The notes: generated from the sequence alone by a model not told the origin. Positions 24,084 through 38,100 are shown, counted from the first letter of the stretch. The stretch: DNA of 64,000 nucleotides from Rhodamnia argentea (GCF_020921035.1 NC_063153.1:17670001-17734000); one strand, 5' to 3'. Made by a program: numbers and translations.

Positions 24084-25278
24084 CCATTCCACCTTGGTAT
24101 CTGATGTTGCTACATATGCGGGTGGTGGACTCTTTATGTTCCGTGCATCGTATGCATTCTTAGTTTCTTACACCCATGTCGATTTCATGGACTTAAGGTA
24201 ATGCACCATTCTCAAAGCCAGACTTGTCGTTGGTTTGCTATAACTTGCTTGTAGTTTCATACCAGCACTTTGGCAATCTCACAAATTTGGGTGTACGATT
24301 CATCTTTCTGCAGGAACGTACATACAGTGAAAGAAATGTTCAACAGAGCATATGGAGCTGTAGAACTGCCTGCCGTGCTTTATTTCGTTTGCCTTTCCCG
24401 GTCAATTTTAAGGAAAAACTTTGGGAGAGATTCAGCGTCTCGCTGGTTAATAAAGCCGAATGTATAATGTAGTTGGAATGTAATCGAGTCGACTTTTGTA
24501 ATTAGTTGCGAAAGATGATGGAACAACTAGCTTTGTTCAATTGCAAAACATCCATGTGGTTTCTGTTACGCAAATCACTTGTTATGTGTTAATATTCTGT
24601 GAAATCTTTTGATTGTGTTTGAATTTGAAGTAGGCTTGTGCGGCAGTTCGCAAGAAATAGTTAGGCGCGAAGCGCCGGATGACATGGTCCCTTTTCGGGT
24701 GTGAGACAGTCCAACTCCTTTAGTTCAGGATTCAGACAGACTGTAATGGGCGGCCTTGCATAAATATATTCCTTGTATTCATAAGTCAAATTAATGATGT
24801 GTTTGTTTTGCGAAAAATGGATGTCCTGAAAAATAATATTTTGAAAATAATCGCTTGTGTTGATTGAAAAATAAATGATTGAAAAATATTTTTCTTATGT
24901 ATGCAATTAGTTAGATTTACTGATGTCGATAATAAGAATATTTTTTATTGATTCATTATTTTAAATGATAAACTTATTATATTTTAAAAATAAAGCATTT
25001 ATTTTTTTGCGAAGTGAATGCACTTCAATAAAAACAAAGTCACAGCACCTTCTTTCAATAAATGGACAGTTCACATTAGTTAATATTTGGGTTTTTATTG
25101 CATTTTGTGTTCGGTTCGCCTTAGGAAAACAGTTGGTCGTTACTCCTCGGGACTTGGGAGAAAATAACCTTCACTCACTCGACCGCGAACTGTTAACGTT
25201 AGTGGATAACAAAAGACCACGTCACGACAAAGGTGGTGCCTACGTGTCATTGCCCGTATCTCTCTCTCTGAACTATTG
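24084..25278. other. Downstream flank of the RlmH-like gene and spacer to CRY3
   Basis: 24300-24480 has a short open stretch after a good acceptor (ctgcag at 24309-24314) and could be an alternative 3' exon or UTR; it has no recognisable homology. 24790-25030 is AT-rich and shares words with 15450-15720 (gaaaaatatttttYtta), probably a dispersed repeat. The last 150 bp should hold the CRY3 promoter; no TATA box is obvious. Confidence 0.5.
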
Positions 25279-25320
25279 ATGCGTGGGGAGTGGGGCACGT
25301 GGAGCGAAATAGGAAACGGC

Positions 25321-27217
25321 ATGGCCCTGTTTCGATCGCCAGGCTCACCACTCCCACCGAGTCTCAGACTGAGACGCCTCCTCAACCCATCAAGATCCAA
25401 GCTTTCCTTTCGTTTCCCAACAACAATGGCTTCTTCTTCTTCTGCTTCTGCCTCTGAACATGCTGAATCAATGCCGGTATCGGCAAAACTTTTCCACGTC
25501 CCTGCACTGAACGCCCACGAAATGGAGCAGATCGCAGACAAGACCATGGACAGATACTCCCGCAGTAACGACGCCAAGAGGAAGGGCCGAGGGACGGTGA
25601 TCGTGTGGTTCAGGAACGATCTGAGGGTGCTCGACAACGAGGTTTTGTTCCAGGCCTGGTCTTCCTCTGAGCTCGTCTTGCCCGTTTATTGCCTCGACCC
25701 CCGCCACTTCGCCGCCACCCATTACTTTGGCTTCCCCAAAACTGGCGGTAAAATATGCATGCTTACCCTTTTGCAATTGTTGCTTCTGTGGAACAGTAAG
25801 TGATGACAAAGTCATTCTGATTGCTAAAAGATCAAAAGCTGCGCTCCTTCTATGTTTGGCAGCTTTGAGGGCACAGTTTCTCATTGAGTGTTTGGAGGAC
25901 CTGAAAAGGAATTTGGTGAAGCGGGGTCTTGACTTGCTTATACGCCGAGGGAAACCTGAAGAGATTCTTCCATCCATTGCCGAAACATTCGGAGCACATA
26001 CGGTAAAATCCTTCCCCTACTCATTAGCGTTTATACAGGTAGGCCATATGTTCTGATCCGCCTAAACAAGAATGACATCATGTTTGTTGTGCTTTCCAGG
26101 TTTATGCCCAGAAAGAAACTTGCAGTGAGGAGCTGGGTGTTGAAAGACGGGTTCGCAAAGGTCTGTGGCTAGTAGCATTACCGTCAGTATCTACATCAAT
26201 TGAGCTCAGTGGCGCTGGTCCTTCAATTGATGCCAAACCACAGCAGGCCTCTGGCACCAGCTCCAAGAAGGGCCCGCGGCTGCATCTTATATGGGGTAGT
26301 ACTATGTACCACATTGATGACCTTCCGTTTCGTACTGATCATTTACCTGATGTGTATACTCAATTCCGTAAGGCATGTATCCTCTCTTCAATTTCTATGC
26401 TGGAGACTTCAAGAGAAGTGCTCGCTAACGAAATTGGTAATTGCAGCCTGTTGAATCTAAATGCAGGGTCCGAGATTGCATAAAGGCTCCGAAATATCTA
26501 GGGCCAGCACCTTCTACTAATGATTGGGGCTGTGTTCCTACGCTCAAGCAACTTGGGCTTTCTTTAGTTCAGGCATGTTAACAGTTCAATCTTTCGCAAA
26601 CTTTGTTGTCATATAATCTTTCCATGCCAACTGTGCAAAGTTTGAATTCAGTAATACAGCTTTAATAATACAATGAATAGCCCAGTTTTCCCTTTTTAAG
26701 CAGGTCAAACTAGGGATGAAGTTTTCTGGGGGTGAAAATGCAGCACTGAGCAGAGTATACGAATACTTCTGGAAAAAGGTAAGATATTACTTAGATAACT
26801 CTGTTGGTCTTACCTTTCTTGATTCTGTGTAGTTCTGTCTAAAGAAATGAAATTTTTTGTCATCATTGAAGTAGCTTTCGTAATCCGACCCCCCCAAAAA
26901 AAAAAGTAGCTGTCATATATTGAAATGTTACTTTCTTGCTTCCCACTTAGGATTTGTTAAGTACTTACAAAAAGACTCGGAATGGGATGGTTGGGGCTGA
27001 TTACTCGACTAAATTTTCTCCATGGCTTGCTTCAGGATGCCTTTCTCCCCGTCTTTTATGCAAAGAGGTAGCTAGAATGGTGGCTTTCTTCTATATCATA
27101 TGCATAGTAACATTGAAGGATGATTCTGGTGAGAGCCATTTATCTGAGCTATTTATCTTTCGGACATGTAGGTGAAAAGATACGAAAAGGAAAGGGTGGC
27201 AAATGATTCAACATATT

Positions 27218-27255
<38 letters not shown>

Positions 27256-30186
27256 GCATGTGTCTGCCTTTTGTGCAAGCCCTTTTGTGCAAGCTGCACT
27301 GGCACATACACAGATGAGCATACTGAGCTCAAATGCAATGTGTATGCCTTATTCACATTTTTGTCAAACATAACACCATGTATCGATCTGTCTCTGTTTG
27401 ATCCATGTCATTCTGTTGAAAACATCCAACTTTTTCCCCCTAAGGCTGGTTAGTCACCAGATCAAATTATGAGTCTTACATGAGAATCTAGCTAGGCACT
27501 CGGAAGTTCTATCTAATGACAAAAAGCGTTCCACTGAGGTGCAAAACTCAACTCTCAAGCATGGTCTCACCTTCCTTTGCTTACCCAATCACTTCCATGC
27601 TTTCAGGGTCTTGTTTGAATTGATTTGGAGGGATTACTTCAGGTTTCTTTCAATCAAATATGGGAATTCCATTTTCCATCTGGGTAAGGGCTTCGATCTA
27701 GTTCACCAATTAGTACGGAACATTCCATCAGATGGATATCATACTTTTATCTTTAGGAAATAGGAAATTTTGATCGGAAAACCATACAAAGCACAGTCTA
27801 GTTTGGTATTAAGATGCAATAAGTCGCGTCATGGTGATACAATAAGAGCTAAGGCACAGTCTTTGCCAAACATAATATACCTTAAACGGCGACATTGTGT
27901 CATATTAGAAAGAACTGCTTCACTACCGAGTGTTATTAGTATAGCAGCACATATTTGGTTTCAGTGGATGCACATAATGTGGTTTTGTTTACTGTTTCTC
28001 TAGAAATATGCTTGTGGAACATTCTATCACCTAGTTCGATCTTTTAAGGTGGTCCGAGGAAAGTGAAGAGCAGCTGGAGCCAAGACGAGAAACTGTTTGA
28101 CTGCTGGAAAGATGGCCGTACAGGGTATAGCATATTTATTTAATTCTGCCCTTGTCCAATGTAGTCTCACATGGAGAGCTGATTATTTTAAGTGGCATCT
28201 GTTAAGCACTGTGAAATGAATGTTCATAGTTCAATCGGTTCTAATGGACTTCGGTTTTGCTGTAGTAGCTTAATCTTCTATTAATTTCTCTGCAAATCTC
28301 TTCTGCAGTCTCAATCTTTATTTTGTTTGTTAACTCCTTAGGTATCCTCTAATAGATGCAAATATGAAGGAACTATCAACCACTGGATTTATGTCAAACA
28401 GAGGAAGACAGGTAGGTCTCAGTCATATTTTGCTTGCATATTTACGTAAAATTTACCGTACATAGAACTTTCGGAATAAAAATGAGTGTAAAGCTTTTCG
28501 CCTTCCTATGTGAAATAAATTGCCTTCTCTGAATATCTGGTCTGTAATAAAATTAGTTTTTTACCTCATGGATGTGATGTTTATTCAACAGATTGTATGT
28601 TCATTTCTTGTTCGTGATATGGGTCTTGACTGGCGTATGGGAGCTGAATGGTTCGAAACCTGTCTTCTTGATTATGATCCTTGCTCTAATTATGGGAATT
28701 GGACTTATGGTGCAGGTGATGCTCATTTTTATGCTTCCAGTTCAGAACATCGTTTATTCTTTTTGCATGGTTTCCAACTCTCTCATGGGATCACACTAGC
28801 GTGTTCATCTCATCGCATATAAAATTTTGAGGGGAAATGGAAAAGATTTTGATTTCCCACAGCTCAGTGATGATATATGACTTGTACAGCAACTTATGAA
28901 GCTAAAGGGCACATAATTGTACTTACATTTTTGTCCTCTGCAGCAAAAACCTCCTGAGAGTTGCTTGACAAATATATAGTCGATCTGACATTCACAGAAA
29001 TAGGATTAAGACAGGGTATTTCGTCATTTCATTTCAGTTATAAACTACGATTCCCATCTAACAGAAAAGTGTATTGCATAGTTCATAGGACCTTTCTTGA
29101 GAGCATTCCAAAGATGAGCAAAGTATGTAAGGGAGATTAATCTCCGATAAATAGCAACATATGGCTTCTCTTGATCCACATCTCTTTTCATCAACTAGAT
29201 CTCATCAATAGTCAAACTTTGTGCCTGAAATTGTCGTTTTCCTAGAATTACAGGAGACCTAAAATTGATACGTACAAGTTAACAAGCCAACTGTTGTCAG
29301 GAGACCAATTCCTGAATTTTGCAATTCTTATAAGATAGTCTCATGTAGAAGTACCTTCCAAAAGAAAGGTTAGATTGGCAAATCATGACAAAGGTAATTT
29401 TTTCTTTGAAAATGCAGATGAGTTATTTGCATGCAATTGATTGATTCAATGAACTTTCTTCCTTTCCATAATAATTAGCCCATGATCAGCTTGTTTTATC
29501 ATTGTCATTCAATTTAGGATCTTAGCTTTCTGATGCACAGGCATAGAACTCCTACTTGTGTCATAATACCTATCTACATTTGGAGCCAACATTATATTGT
29601 ATGTTTCTTTTTTCCTGCACAGGAGTTGGGAATGACCCTAGGGAGGATCGTTATTTCAGCATCCCTAAACAAGTGCGTAAGCTTTTCTTTCAAGTGTTTG
29701 CTTTTCTTGAAGGAAGAAATGTGCTTACAGAGAATGTAGATAGTTTCTCAGTTTCAATTCTTCGGGCTAGTAAGCCTCTGTAACTATTAAAAAGCGAGCT
29801 TTTAGGCTCTATCCGCTTGGCTTAAATGGTGGATGTGGTAATTGGAGAGGTAAATTTACTTCACACAGGAAGAGGCTTACTGGGGCTACTTGGAAGCATT
29901 GTTGGGGGCTCTGTATTAGTAAATTGCAGCTTCTTTCACTCGAAGTTATATTCTAAATCTCTGACTCAGTAAAACTCCAACAATTGCTCAGGCGCAAACA
30001 TATGATCCTGAAGGAGAATATGTAGCATTTTGGTTGCCTCAGCTGCGAGTGCTTCCAAGAGATAAACGGCACTTTCCTGGAAGATCATATATTCAGCAGA
30101 TCTTACCCCTGAAGTTTGGGAGTGTTCCTGGACAACATGGCACTCAGGCCATCTCCTCTGACAGACAGAGGAAGTCTAGAAGATAG
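25321..30186 (+). CDS. CRY3: Cryptochrome DASH, chloroplast/mitochondrial
   Basis: FAD- and methenyltetrahydrofolate-binding cryptochrome that repairs cyclobutane dimers in single-stranded or looped DNA, imported into plastids and mitochondria. Thirteen exons: 25321-25747, 25863-26002, 26100-26372, 26447-26572, 26704-26778, 26951-27067, 27172-27218, 27607-27683, 28049-28124, 28342-28411, 28592-28715, 29623-29672 and 29992-30186, giving 598 residues (Arabidopsis CRY3 is about 569). A transit-like leader precedes the photolyase domain ([18 protein letters not shown]). FAD-pocket motifs [31 protein letters not shown] and [20 protein letters not shown] are intact. An ATG at 25279 would add 14 residues; 25321 gives a more typical leader. 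Introns 3 and 4 appear to use GC donors (AG|GCATGT). A linker of about 35 residues around 26185-26280, before LIWGSTMYH, is longer than in Arabidopsis. Identity is very secure; ends and the two GC donors are inferred. Confidence 0.95.
27221..27252. repeat. (CT)16 microsatellite at a CRY3 splice donor
   Basis: The repeat starts two bases into intron 7: exon 7 ends TATTG, followed by GT and then 16 CT units. The donor therefore lacks the usual GTAAGT extension. Confidence 0.9.
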
Positions 30187-31814
30187 ATGAAAGGACATTG
30201 AAGACAAAAAGAAGGAAGTAACTGCTAGGAAAAAAGAGGCCTGTCAAACTGATTGACATCCTGAAGAACTGCGAAATTTTGAGGAAGCTGAGTCTGCCAT
30301 GATCTCTTCTCTGCAAAGAGGTTTTATTCTTACTCATAGCGGAAAAAGCGCCGGTTTTGTGAGACTTGCCCTAAATTTATCTTCTTCAGTTTAAGTCTGA
30401 ATGAAGCAGGTTAACTATTTTTCAAATCGAAAATTGCAACGAAGTGAAGAGAGCAGTTTGATTGTGCAGTTAAGAATGTTTACTTATCATTTTCTGGACG
30501 AGAGGAGCATTAAGATGACGGAATATATGTTTTGAATACTGTATTCAATTGTTATTCTGTGTTAGTCAAGATCTAGTGTAACTTTCGCAGTAATGACATG
30601 CCACAGGATGACTTACTGTGAATGTAAGTTTGCCTGCAAAGGGATCGAGATCCGCAGCTACAGAGCGGAGGGTCATTGCGCATTAACTGAGATACAGGGG
30701 AATGAAAGGCGAGTGTAGCATCAAGTTTAAGCACGAGCTGCATCAGAGGTCTCCAGTTTGAGGCCACCGTAACCTCCTAACCACGACCTTCGACTCGAGT
30801 TGGGAAAGAGATGTGGAACGGTGTGTCGACCATGGCGCTGAACGAGGTGGTGGAGACTAACGGTGGTAGAATCGAGGAACAAGTAGAAAAGAATGCTTCC
30901 ACACTCTCACTTTGATTTGGCCCAGTTGCACTCGGATTCATCTCAAAACGATGTCATATCTCTTCCATGGCCCGCCCCCACCCCCGCGGGCGGGGAAACG
31001 TCGTCATTTTGACTTCAATAAAAGACATGTCGGATCCACATCAGTTTCTTTGTCTGTCGCCCTACGACGTAAGCCGCACCCCAAAATAGTTGATGGCCAT
31101 TTAGAGTTTGAGATTTCTGGTGATACACCAAAAAAAAAAAAAAAGTTTGGGATGTTGATGTCATTCATCACAATTGATATAGTTTAGGGTGCTTTTTTTT
31201 TTTTGTTAAAAAAAATTCTCCTCGTGGCTCGTACCTCTTTATTTTAAAGGTTAGCTTAGCGTCGATTTCCTGTCACCGCGTAGGATCGGATCTGCTTGAT
31301 CCGCTGTATTATGAAGTTGAACGAGAAGATTGAATCCAGAATATCTACTAAATGGTAAAGAAGACAGGCAGAATTCAATTAACAGCACGTGCAAATCCCA
31401 GATTCTTCGGCGACATAACGAGATATTATGCTCCATCTCTTGAGTTTTAATAGTAGCTTGTCTCCACGTGCACGCGTCCCAATGCACAGACATTGCTTTC
31501 GGGTACGATTCGAAGATAGACGGCGCAACTTCAAAAGTAGCCCTTCCCATTTTCATGGGATCGGATGAATCTTCGGAGCATTCTTCTATGCCATCATTGC
31601 CATTCTCACGCCGTGCACGTGCGTGATTAAATTAGGCCAATGAGTCTCGTGCCAGCAGTAGTGAGTAATAGAAGCCAATGAGGTGATAATATCATGACAT
31701 CCTTCCTGGATCTTCTAACAAAGTCGGAATTCAGCTTCCTTCCTTTGGCCCTGTGCATCCCAAGTAGGAGGAGAAAGAGAGAGAGAGAGAGAGACAAGAG
31801 GAAGACAGAAAAGG
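30187..31814. other. CRY3 3' flank and CHY1-like promoter region
   Basis: 30187-30600 is probably CRY3 3' UTR. 30811-30915 is a 34-codon plus-strand frame (starting MWNGVSTMALNEV) of unknown meaning. Poly-A at 31131-31144 and poly-T at 31192-31204. A (GA)n tract at 31776-31794 lies in the likely 5' leader of the CHY1-like gene. No TATA box was recognised. Confidence 0.5.
31776..31794. repeat. (AG)n microsatellite in the probable 5' leader of the CHY1-like gene
   Basis: About nine AG units, 20 bp upstream of the proposed ATG. GA-rich leaders are common in plant genes. Confidence 0.85.
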
Positions 31815-34800
31815 ATGCAGGGTCTGAGTTCTACTGAGTTGTTCCGCAGACACCTAAGCGAACGGCCGGTGCATCGTCTCTACTCATCGATCTCCAACCA
31901 TTTAAAATAGAGGGGTTGCTTGGTGACCTGATAGAGGCTGATTTCATTTGGCATTGGCAGGTACTGTTTGAAGAGCATTTAGGAGTGAGAAAGGTGATCT
32001 TGAACAGGCCTTCCAAGTTGAACTCCCTCACTTTCGAAATGGTGCGTCTTTTCTCTTCTTTCTTTACATGTTTATGGGTCTCAATCACTCATGCCATTGC
32101 CCGTGGTCTTCTCGTCTGAGCACGCAGGTGTCTCAGATGTTTAGGAAGTTGCGGATCTATGAGGATGATCCTGCTGCCAACATTGTCATCTTGAAGGTAA
32201 AAAATGCACTTGGTATTCATGTACGTCCTTTCCTCCTGCCGAGTTACTGCTTCTTAAGTAAATATCGCTGATTGATGTTTAATCCCCTTTTTTTTTTTTT
32301 AATGACTGGTTTTCATCGTGAGCATGGAAGTGAAAAGGTACGCAGCTAAAAAGCAGTAATATGGCATGATGGATGATTTGTCCGAGCATCAAACAAACTT
32401 TGGTGCATGTCACGGATACCTTCGTTAATACGACAAGACTAGTAAAAATCAATTAATCTATGGGTAGATCAATCAATAATTTAGATGACTACGTACTACA
32501 TCACTTTAACTTGTGTTCATTGTAGGCCCCACATAGATAGTGATCGTGCTCTATCTGATCGATGATATTATGTTATGCTAACTTTGATCACACTCAGTGT
32601 TATTCTTCGCATCTTGCTCAAATATTCATCAGGGAAACGGGGAGGCGTTTTGTGCGGGAGGGGATGTTGTTGGGAACATGTGCTCCGCATTGACGGGTAA
32701 GGCTAGCTAGATGTGTGTTCACTGTACGCCCACATAGACACTGTCAGGTAGAGAATCATGTATACATGTGGTATGCAAACGTTCCGGGTGGAAAAATACG
32801 AGACTTTTTCTCCCTTTTGGTAAACTTCAATAAGGTATTAGTAAGTGTTAGAAAAGTGTTGGTAATCATTTTTTCTTTTATTGTTAAGGGTCGGGAGGGG
32901 GCTGGCCATTAGCCGAGGCTCGGCGACTCCCGCCGACCACTGGCAGCGAGGGTTGCAGCCCTTGCCCAGCTATGAGTGAGGGCCACGAGGGCTGGCTGGC
33001 CCTCGTCCAGTGGCCGGCGGCCCCATGCCGGGCCTTAACATAAAGAAAAGAGAGAAAATAAAATAAGCTAAAAATTAATAAAAGAATTAAAAAATTTCAA
33101 AAAAAAAAATCATCACATAAGATGATCGACATTCACATCATTAATTTCTGATCAAAATTGACCGGATGGACTACATTGACAAATTGTTAAGATGTTTAGG
33201 ATATTGTTGGTCCGATTAAAATATTAAGGACTAAATTGGCACAAGCACAATAAATTTATGAATTTTATTATTATTTTTCCAACTTTGTAATAACTTACAA
33301 ACTTCCATTCGTGACAATTACCGGTGCATAATATTTACTAACTATTGGATGAAATTACCAACTTTTGTACTAATTTACCAAGTTTTAACAAAATTAAAGG
33401 ACTTTTATTTTTCTTAATTGGCAATCATTAAACTTGTAAGCTATTATTATAGATTATACCCTAAATTTGAGTGACTTTCTAACTTTTCTTTGCTTAGTTT
33501 ACCACCTAGTAGTTGGGTTAGTGAATTATCTTTGGTAACAAAAGGTTAGTTGGTAACTTAATTGGGGAATAAATGATAACCACTTTCATTACAGTTGGTA
33601 ATTTTTTAAAAATTTGGAAATTGAACAATTTGGTAAGCAACTAGCATGGTCAATAAAAGTTAGCGAGCAATAAGAAAATTTGAAAAATAAAAAAGGAACT
33701 AAATAAACATCGTTAAGTTTTTTAAATAAGAGTTTGTAACCCAAAATTAGTTGTCAGCTTAATTGGAGAAAAGTTTGTAAGCCACTTAAATGTAATGTTA
33801 TTTAATGGAATAGACGGTAAAATTAAAGGTAAGACATGTAAATGAAAGCTGTTAAAGCAAGATAATTTTTTTTTATAGATGAGAGAAATTGGTAGTTTAA
33901 ACAAATTACGTTAGTAACTAATACAAATACGAATTTGAAATGCAAAACTGGTAGGTATTTAATCGAAGGAAATTGATAATCACTCTAATAAGGGGCACTT
34001 ACACAAATAGTCTCTCAACTTTGGCTCAATGTTGTTACTGAACTTTTAATTTGTTCAACGTAATCCATGAGCTTTGGTAAATGTTCAATTTAGTTCCTAA
34101 ATTATATGTAATTATTTACCGATATCATTCTATTAATTCAAATTTAGGGGCAACATTGAATATTTTTATATAGTCTAGAGACTAAATTAACATATATTAA
34201 AAGTTTACGGATTACATTGAACTAATTAAAGGTTCAAGGGCAACATTACACATTGGGTTGAAGTTCATTGATCATATTGAACAAATCAAAAATTCAGGGA
34301 CAACATCGCACATAAGGCCAAAGTTTAGAGATGACATTTGTCGTTTTCCCCTCTAATTGATGTTGGTAACTGCTAGAATGAGTTGGTAAATTGAACTTTT
34401 TAGTGAGAAATGGAAATAAAGTTGGTAACTCAGTATTGATGTTGCTAAGTAAACATAGTTCAGCTTCTTATATGAAAGTTGGTCAAACAAAATTAGTTGT
34501 AACCTCATGGGAGAAAATTTGGGAAGTCATACAAATAAAGATCGGTAAATACTTATGAAAGTTACGAAAAATATAAGGTTTGTAAGAAAGACAGACAAAA
34601 TTTGATGCAAGATAACAAAAGTTGATAAATAAGAAACAAACCGAATAGACATTGGTAAGTAACATGAGTGAGAGTTCGTAATCCAAAACTAATTTATAGT
34701 TCGATTGAAAAAAGTTGGCAAGTCAATCGTACTGAGATTGTGACAAAGATAAATCATATAAAGATTAGTAAATTCACATAGAGTTGGTAAATTTAAGGTT

Positions 34801-35070
34801 TTGGTAAGAAAGACAAAAAAAAGTTGAAAAGACAAGAAAAGTTGACAATTTATAAAATGTAAAAGAGATGGTAAATTAATAATAGCAGAGGTAAATTACC
34901 AATATATTACCAGAAAATCATGTTACTGATGATTTGTTTCTACCCTTTTTTTACACTTAACGACTTATTAAAAAATTCAACTTATTCAATCTTTTTAATG
35001 TCCGACCAAATATAAAATCTTTTTAATGGAGCAGTTGAATTATCCTATATTCGTATACATACATACATAT

Positions 35071-35101
<31 letters not shown>

Positions 35102-38100
35102 CTTTTCGTGGAGGACACTGTAATTTATAACTTTTGAGGATAATCTTTTTACAGTTTCCACCTACTTATCAATATTACAAATGCCTTCCGCAAGCAAAGA
35201 AAACTCCTTAATGGGAAAAGCCAACTCCAATTTGGGTTGTTCGAAATTCTACGTGGCAATTTTCAACAACTTCCCCAACCGACGTGACTCGTCGGCATAC
35301 TCAAACAGCATTGATAGCCCATACGATGTTGTCTACATGGTTTGCCCCCAATATAAACCCTAATTCAGACAATCAAGCCTTTTCACATAGTTTTCAAACC
35401 ATAATCGATTTCCCCTATAAGTAAGAGCTGATGTCTGCAATTGGCTTGCCCCAAAAGCACTCACCTTTTGCCTCTTGTGAGATTCCCCCTCTATCACAGA
35501 GCCCCAATTTTTCCCTCTAACTACCAAACCCTAGCTTTTTCCCGTAATAATTGAGCGAGGGAGAGAAGATGACGATGGTCGAGTGAGTGACCGTGTGAGA
35601 GAGAGGGCGACTGGTCGGCGACTTCCACAATCAACGAGGTATGTAGTTTGAGTGAGCGAGTCGCTCGCGAGAGACCTCAATCTTTTGGGCAAGTGACTTG
35701 AAGAGGTGTCATTTCCATCAACCCAGCCACCTCATTATCACCGAAGACACTTAAGTGATTGTTTTTGCTCTGATTTGACACTTAAGTGATCTGACAAAAA
35801 ATTTTGACGATATAGCGAGCGTTTTGTGAAATTTATGACACTTCTAATATCTTTTTCTCAACGTCAATATGTCTTACTCTACTAGTCAAATGATTTTGGG
35901 TATTACTTAAACCCTTCAGGACATTGGAGCTTCGGGGCCAGCTATTACAAGAAACTGCTCACTTTGGTTCACTTGATAGCTACCTATAAAAAGCCTTTGG
36001 TAAGATTTATGGGCTTTTGTGGTTATACAATACTTGCATGGCTGATGAACCAAATGATACAATATGTGCCATAAGTTAGCGATATCTTTCAAATCAACTA
36101 GAACAATTTTTTTCTTCATATGAACCGTTTTTACTATTCAAGGTATCCCTCCTCAACGGAGTTGTAATGGGTGGAGGCGCTGGAATCTCCATGACAGGGA
36201 GCTTTAGAGTTGTCACAGAGAAAACGGTAAATTGTCATCGCCTATAATTTTATGCAATTTCAGAAACCGCACTCCATGGTCGTGAATGATGATTGCACTG
36301 TGTCTTCTGAGACATCAGAAGAGTGCTAATGATCCATGATGTTGCAGGTATTTGCAATGCCTGAAGCATCATTCGGGCTTTTTCCGGATGTGGGTGCATC
36401 TCATTTCTTGTCCAAGCTTCCTGGTTACTTTGGTAATTTTCAACAGCCTTTTGTTTTTTTGACTTCAGATGACACAGTACAAATATTTTCCTTTGTAGGA
36501 AGGGAATTAATGCGGCATTGAATTACATTGTATCAATCTTTTCACTTGCCGTCCTTGTGTTTGTGCCTTATTGACAGATTTTAAATGACCTGTCAGCATG
36601 TGCATATTATATCGAGTTCTCAATTATCAGTTAATTAATCTATCTTATATGCAGAGTAGATTTTAGTTAAATTTAAATTTCACAAGCGACATTACGGCGA
36701 GCAGGTGAATATATAGGATTAACTGGAGCACGGCTGGATGGAGCAACAATGCTTGAATGTGGCCTTGGAACTCATTTTGTTTTTTCAAAGGTAACTAGTT
36801 AATAGCGATTCCAAAATTATACTAAAAATTTAATAAGAAAATTGTGACATAGTAGATGTATCTAACAATCAATATGGTTTTATTCCGTCTTTCACTTATA
36901 CGGGTAATTCTCTATGTTTCCAACAGGATCTTCCTCTTCTGGAACACACTCTATGTTCGTTGGACTCGTCAAATGCATCAGAAATTTTATACGTCATCAG
37001 CAAATTTGCGCACAAATCCAATATCAAAGGGGAAGAGCTCCACAAAAGGTTACTGATAATTCTGTTCAAGCATTTCATTTTCTTCTTGTCGAATATGATA
37101 TCTTCATCAGAGCTAGTCGAAAAAATTCCAACTAGTCTACATTGTTGGAACAGACTGAAGAGTATAAACAAGTGTTTCTCAAGACAAACTGTGGAGGGGA
37201 TATTACTTACTCTGGTCAGTACATGTTGGTGTGATTTTTTCTTTTTCTCTTCTCTAGTTGCACGGCTGAGATAGTTGTACGGTGCAGGAAAAGGAGTTGC
37301 TAGATAACTTGGTAGAGAAATGGATCGCGGCTGCAGTGAACAGTATGAAGGCTGCAAGTCCGACCAGCCTTAAGATTTTTCTGAGATCGGTAATTTGCAA
37401 AACTAACTCCTCGCGTACTTGCATGCATGTATGTATATGATCTTTTTTCCAGCAGTTGTAGGTTACATGATACACATGATTATCAATTATTTATGTGTAA
37501 AATTACGAGGAGCATGGCATATTTTGACCATTTTGCAACCAAACAAACTTGTCGATTTTGATGATCAGATAAGAGAAGGACGTGGTCAGACGATTGAACA
37601 ATGTCTAGCTCGTGACTACACCATCCTTTGCAACATCATGCGAAGGAAGATCACCAATGACTTCTACGAGGTACTTTGAGCAAGAGCAACTATAGGATGT
37701 AATATACAAGAGAATTTCATAAGATTTCATTTGCAAAGTGATGTCACAAACTTTAAATGGATATTTAAAGTTGTTTGGACAGATTCGGTACTCAATTATA
37801 GTTTTAATTTGTAACATTACATCTCTAAGCAACTTCCTAATAGCCAAGAAGTCATTGCAATTTTCCAAAGGTATTGTTCTCTTCATCAATTTGGGTGATG
37901 TATCGGTGAATCGGTTTTGGTGCAGGGTTCCAGAGCAATTTTATTCGACAAGGACAAAAAGCCCAAGGTGCAAACATACATACATACTTTATTTAGCAAG
38001 AACAACAATATATCACTTAGTTTATTCCACGTTTAATATGTTTATGACATCATGCTTTAGACAGGTTTTTTTTTTTTTTTTTTTTCACGTTTCAAGCCTT

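Noticed and set aside
24270-24472. Short frames after an acceptor downstream of the RlmH-like stop codon
   Set aside because: The RlmH protein is complete with its conserved C-terminal His at 24083; this is more likely UTR.
30811-30915. 34-codon frame beginning MWNGVSTMALNEV
   Set aside because: Too short, no recognised family, and no plausible splice to the CHY1-like exons.
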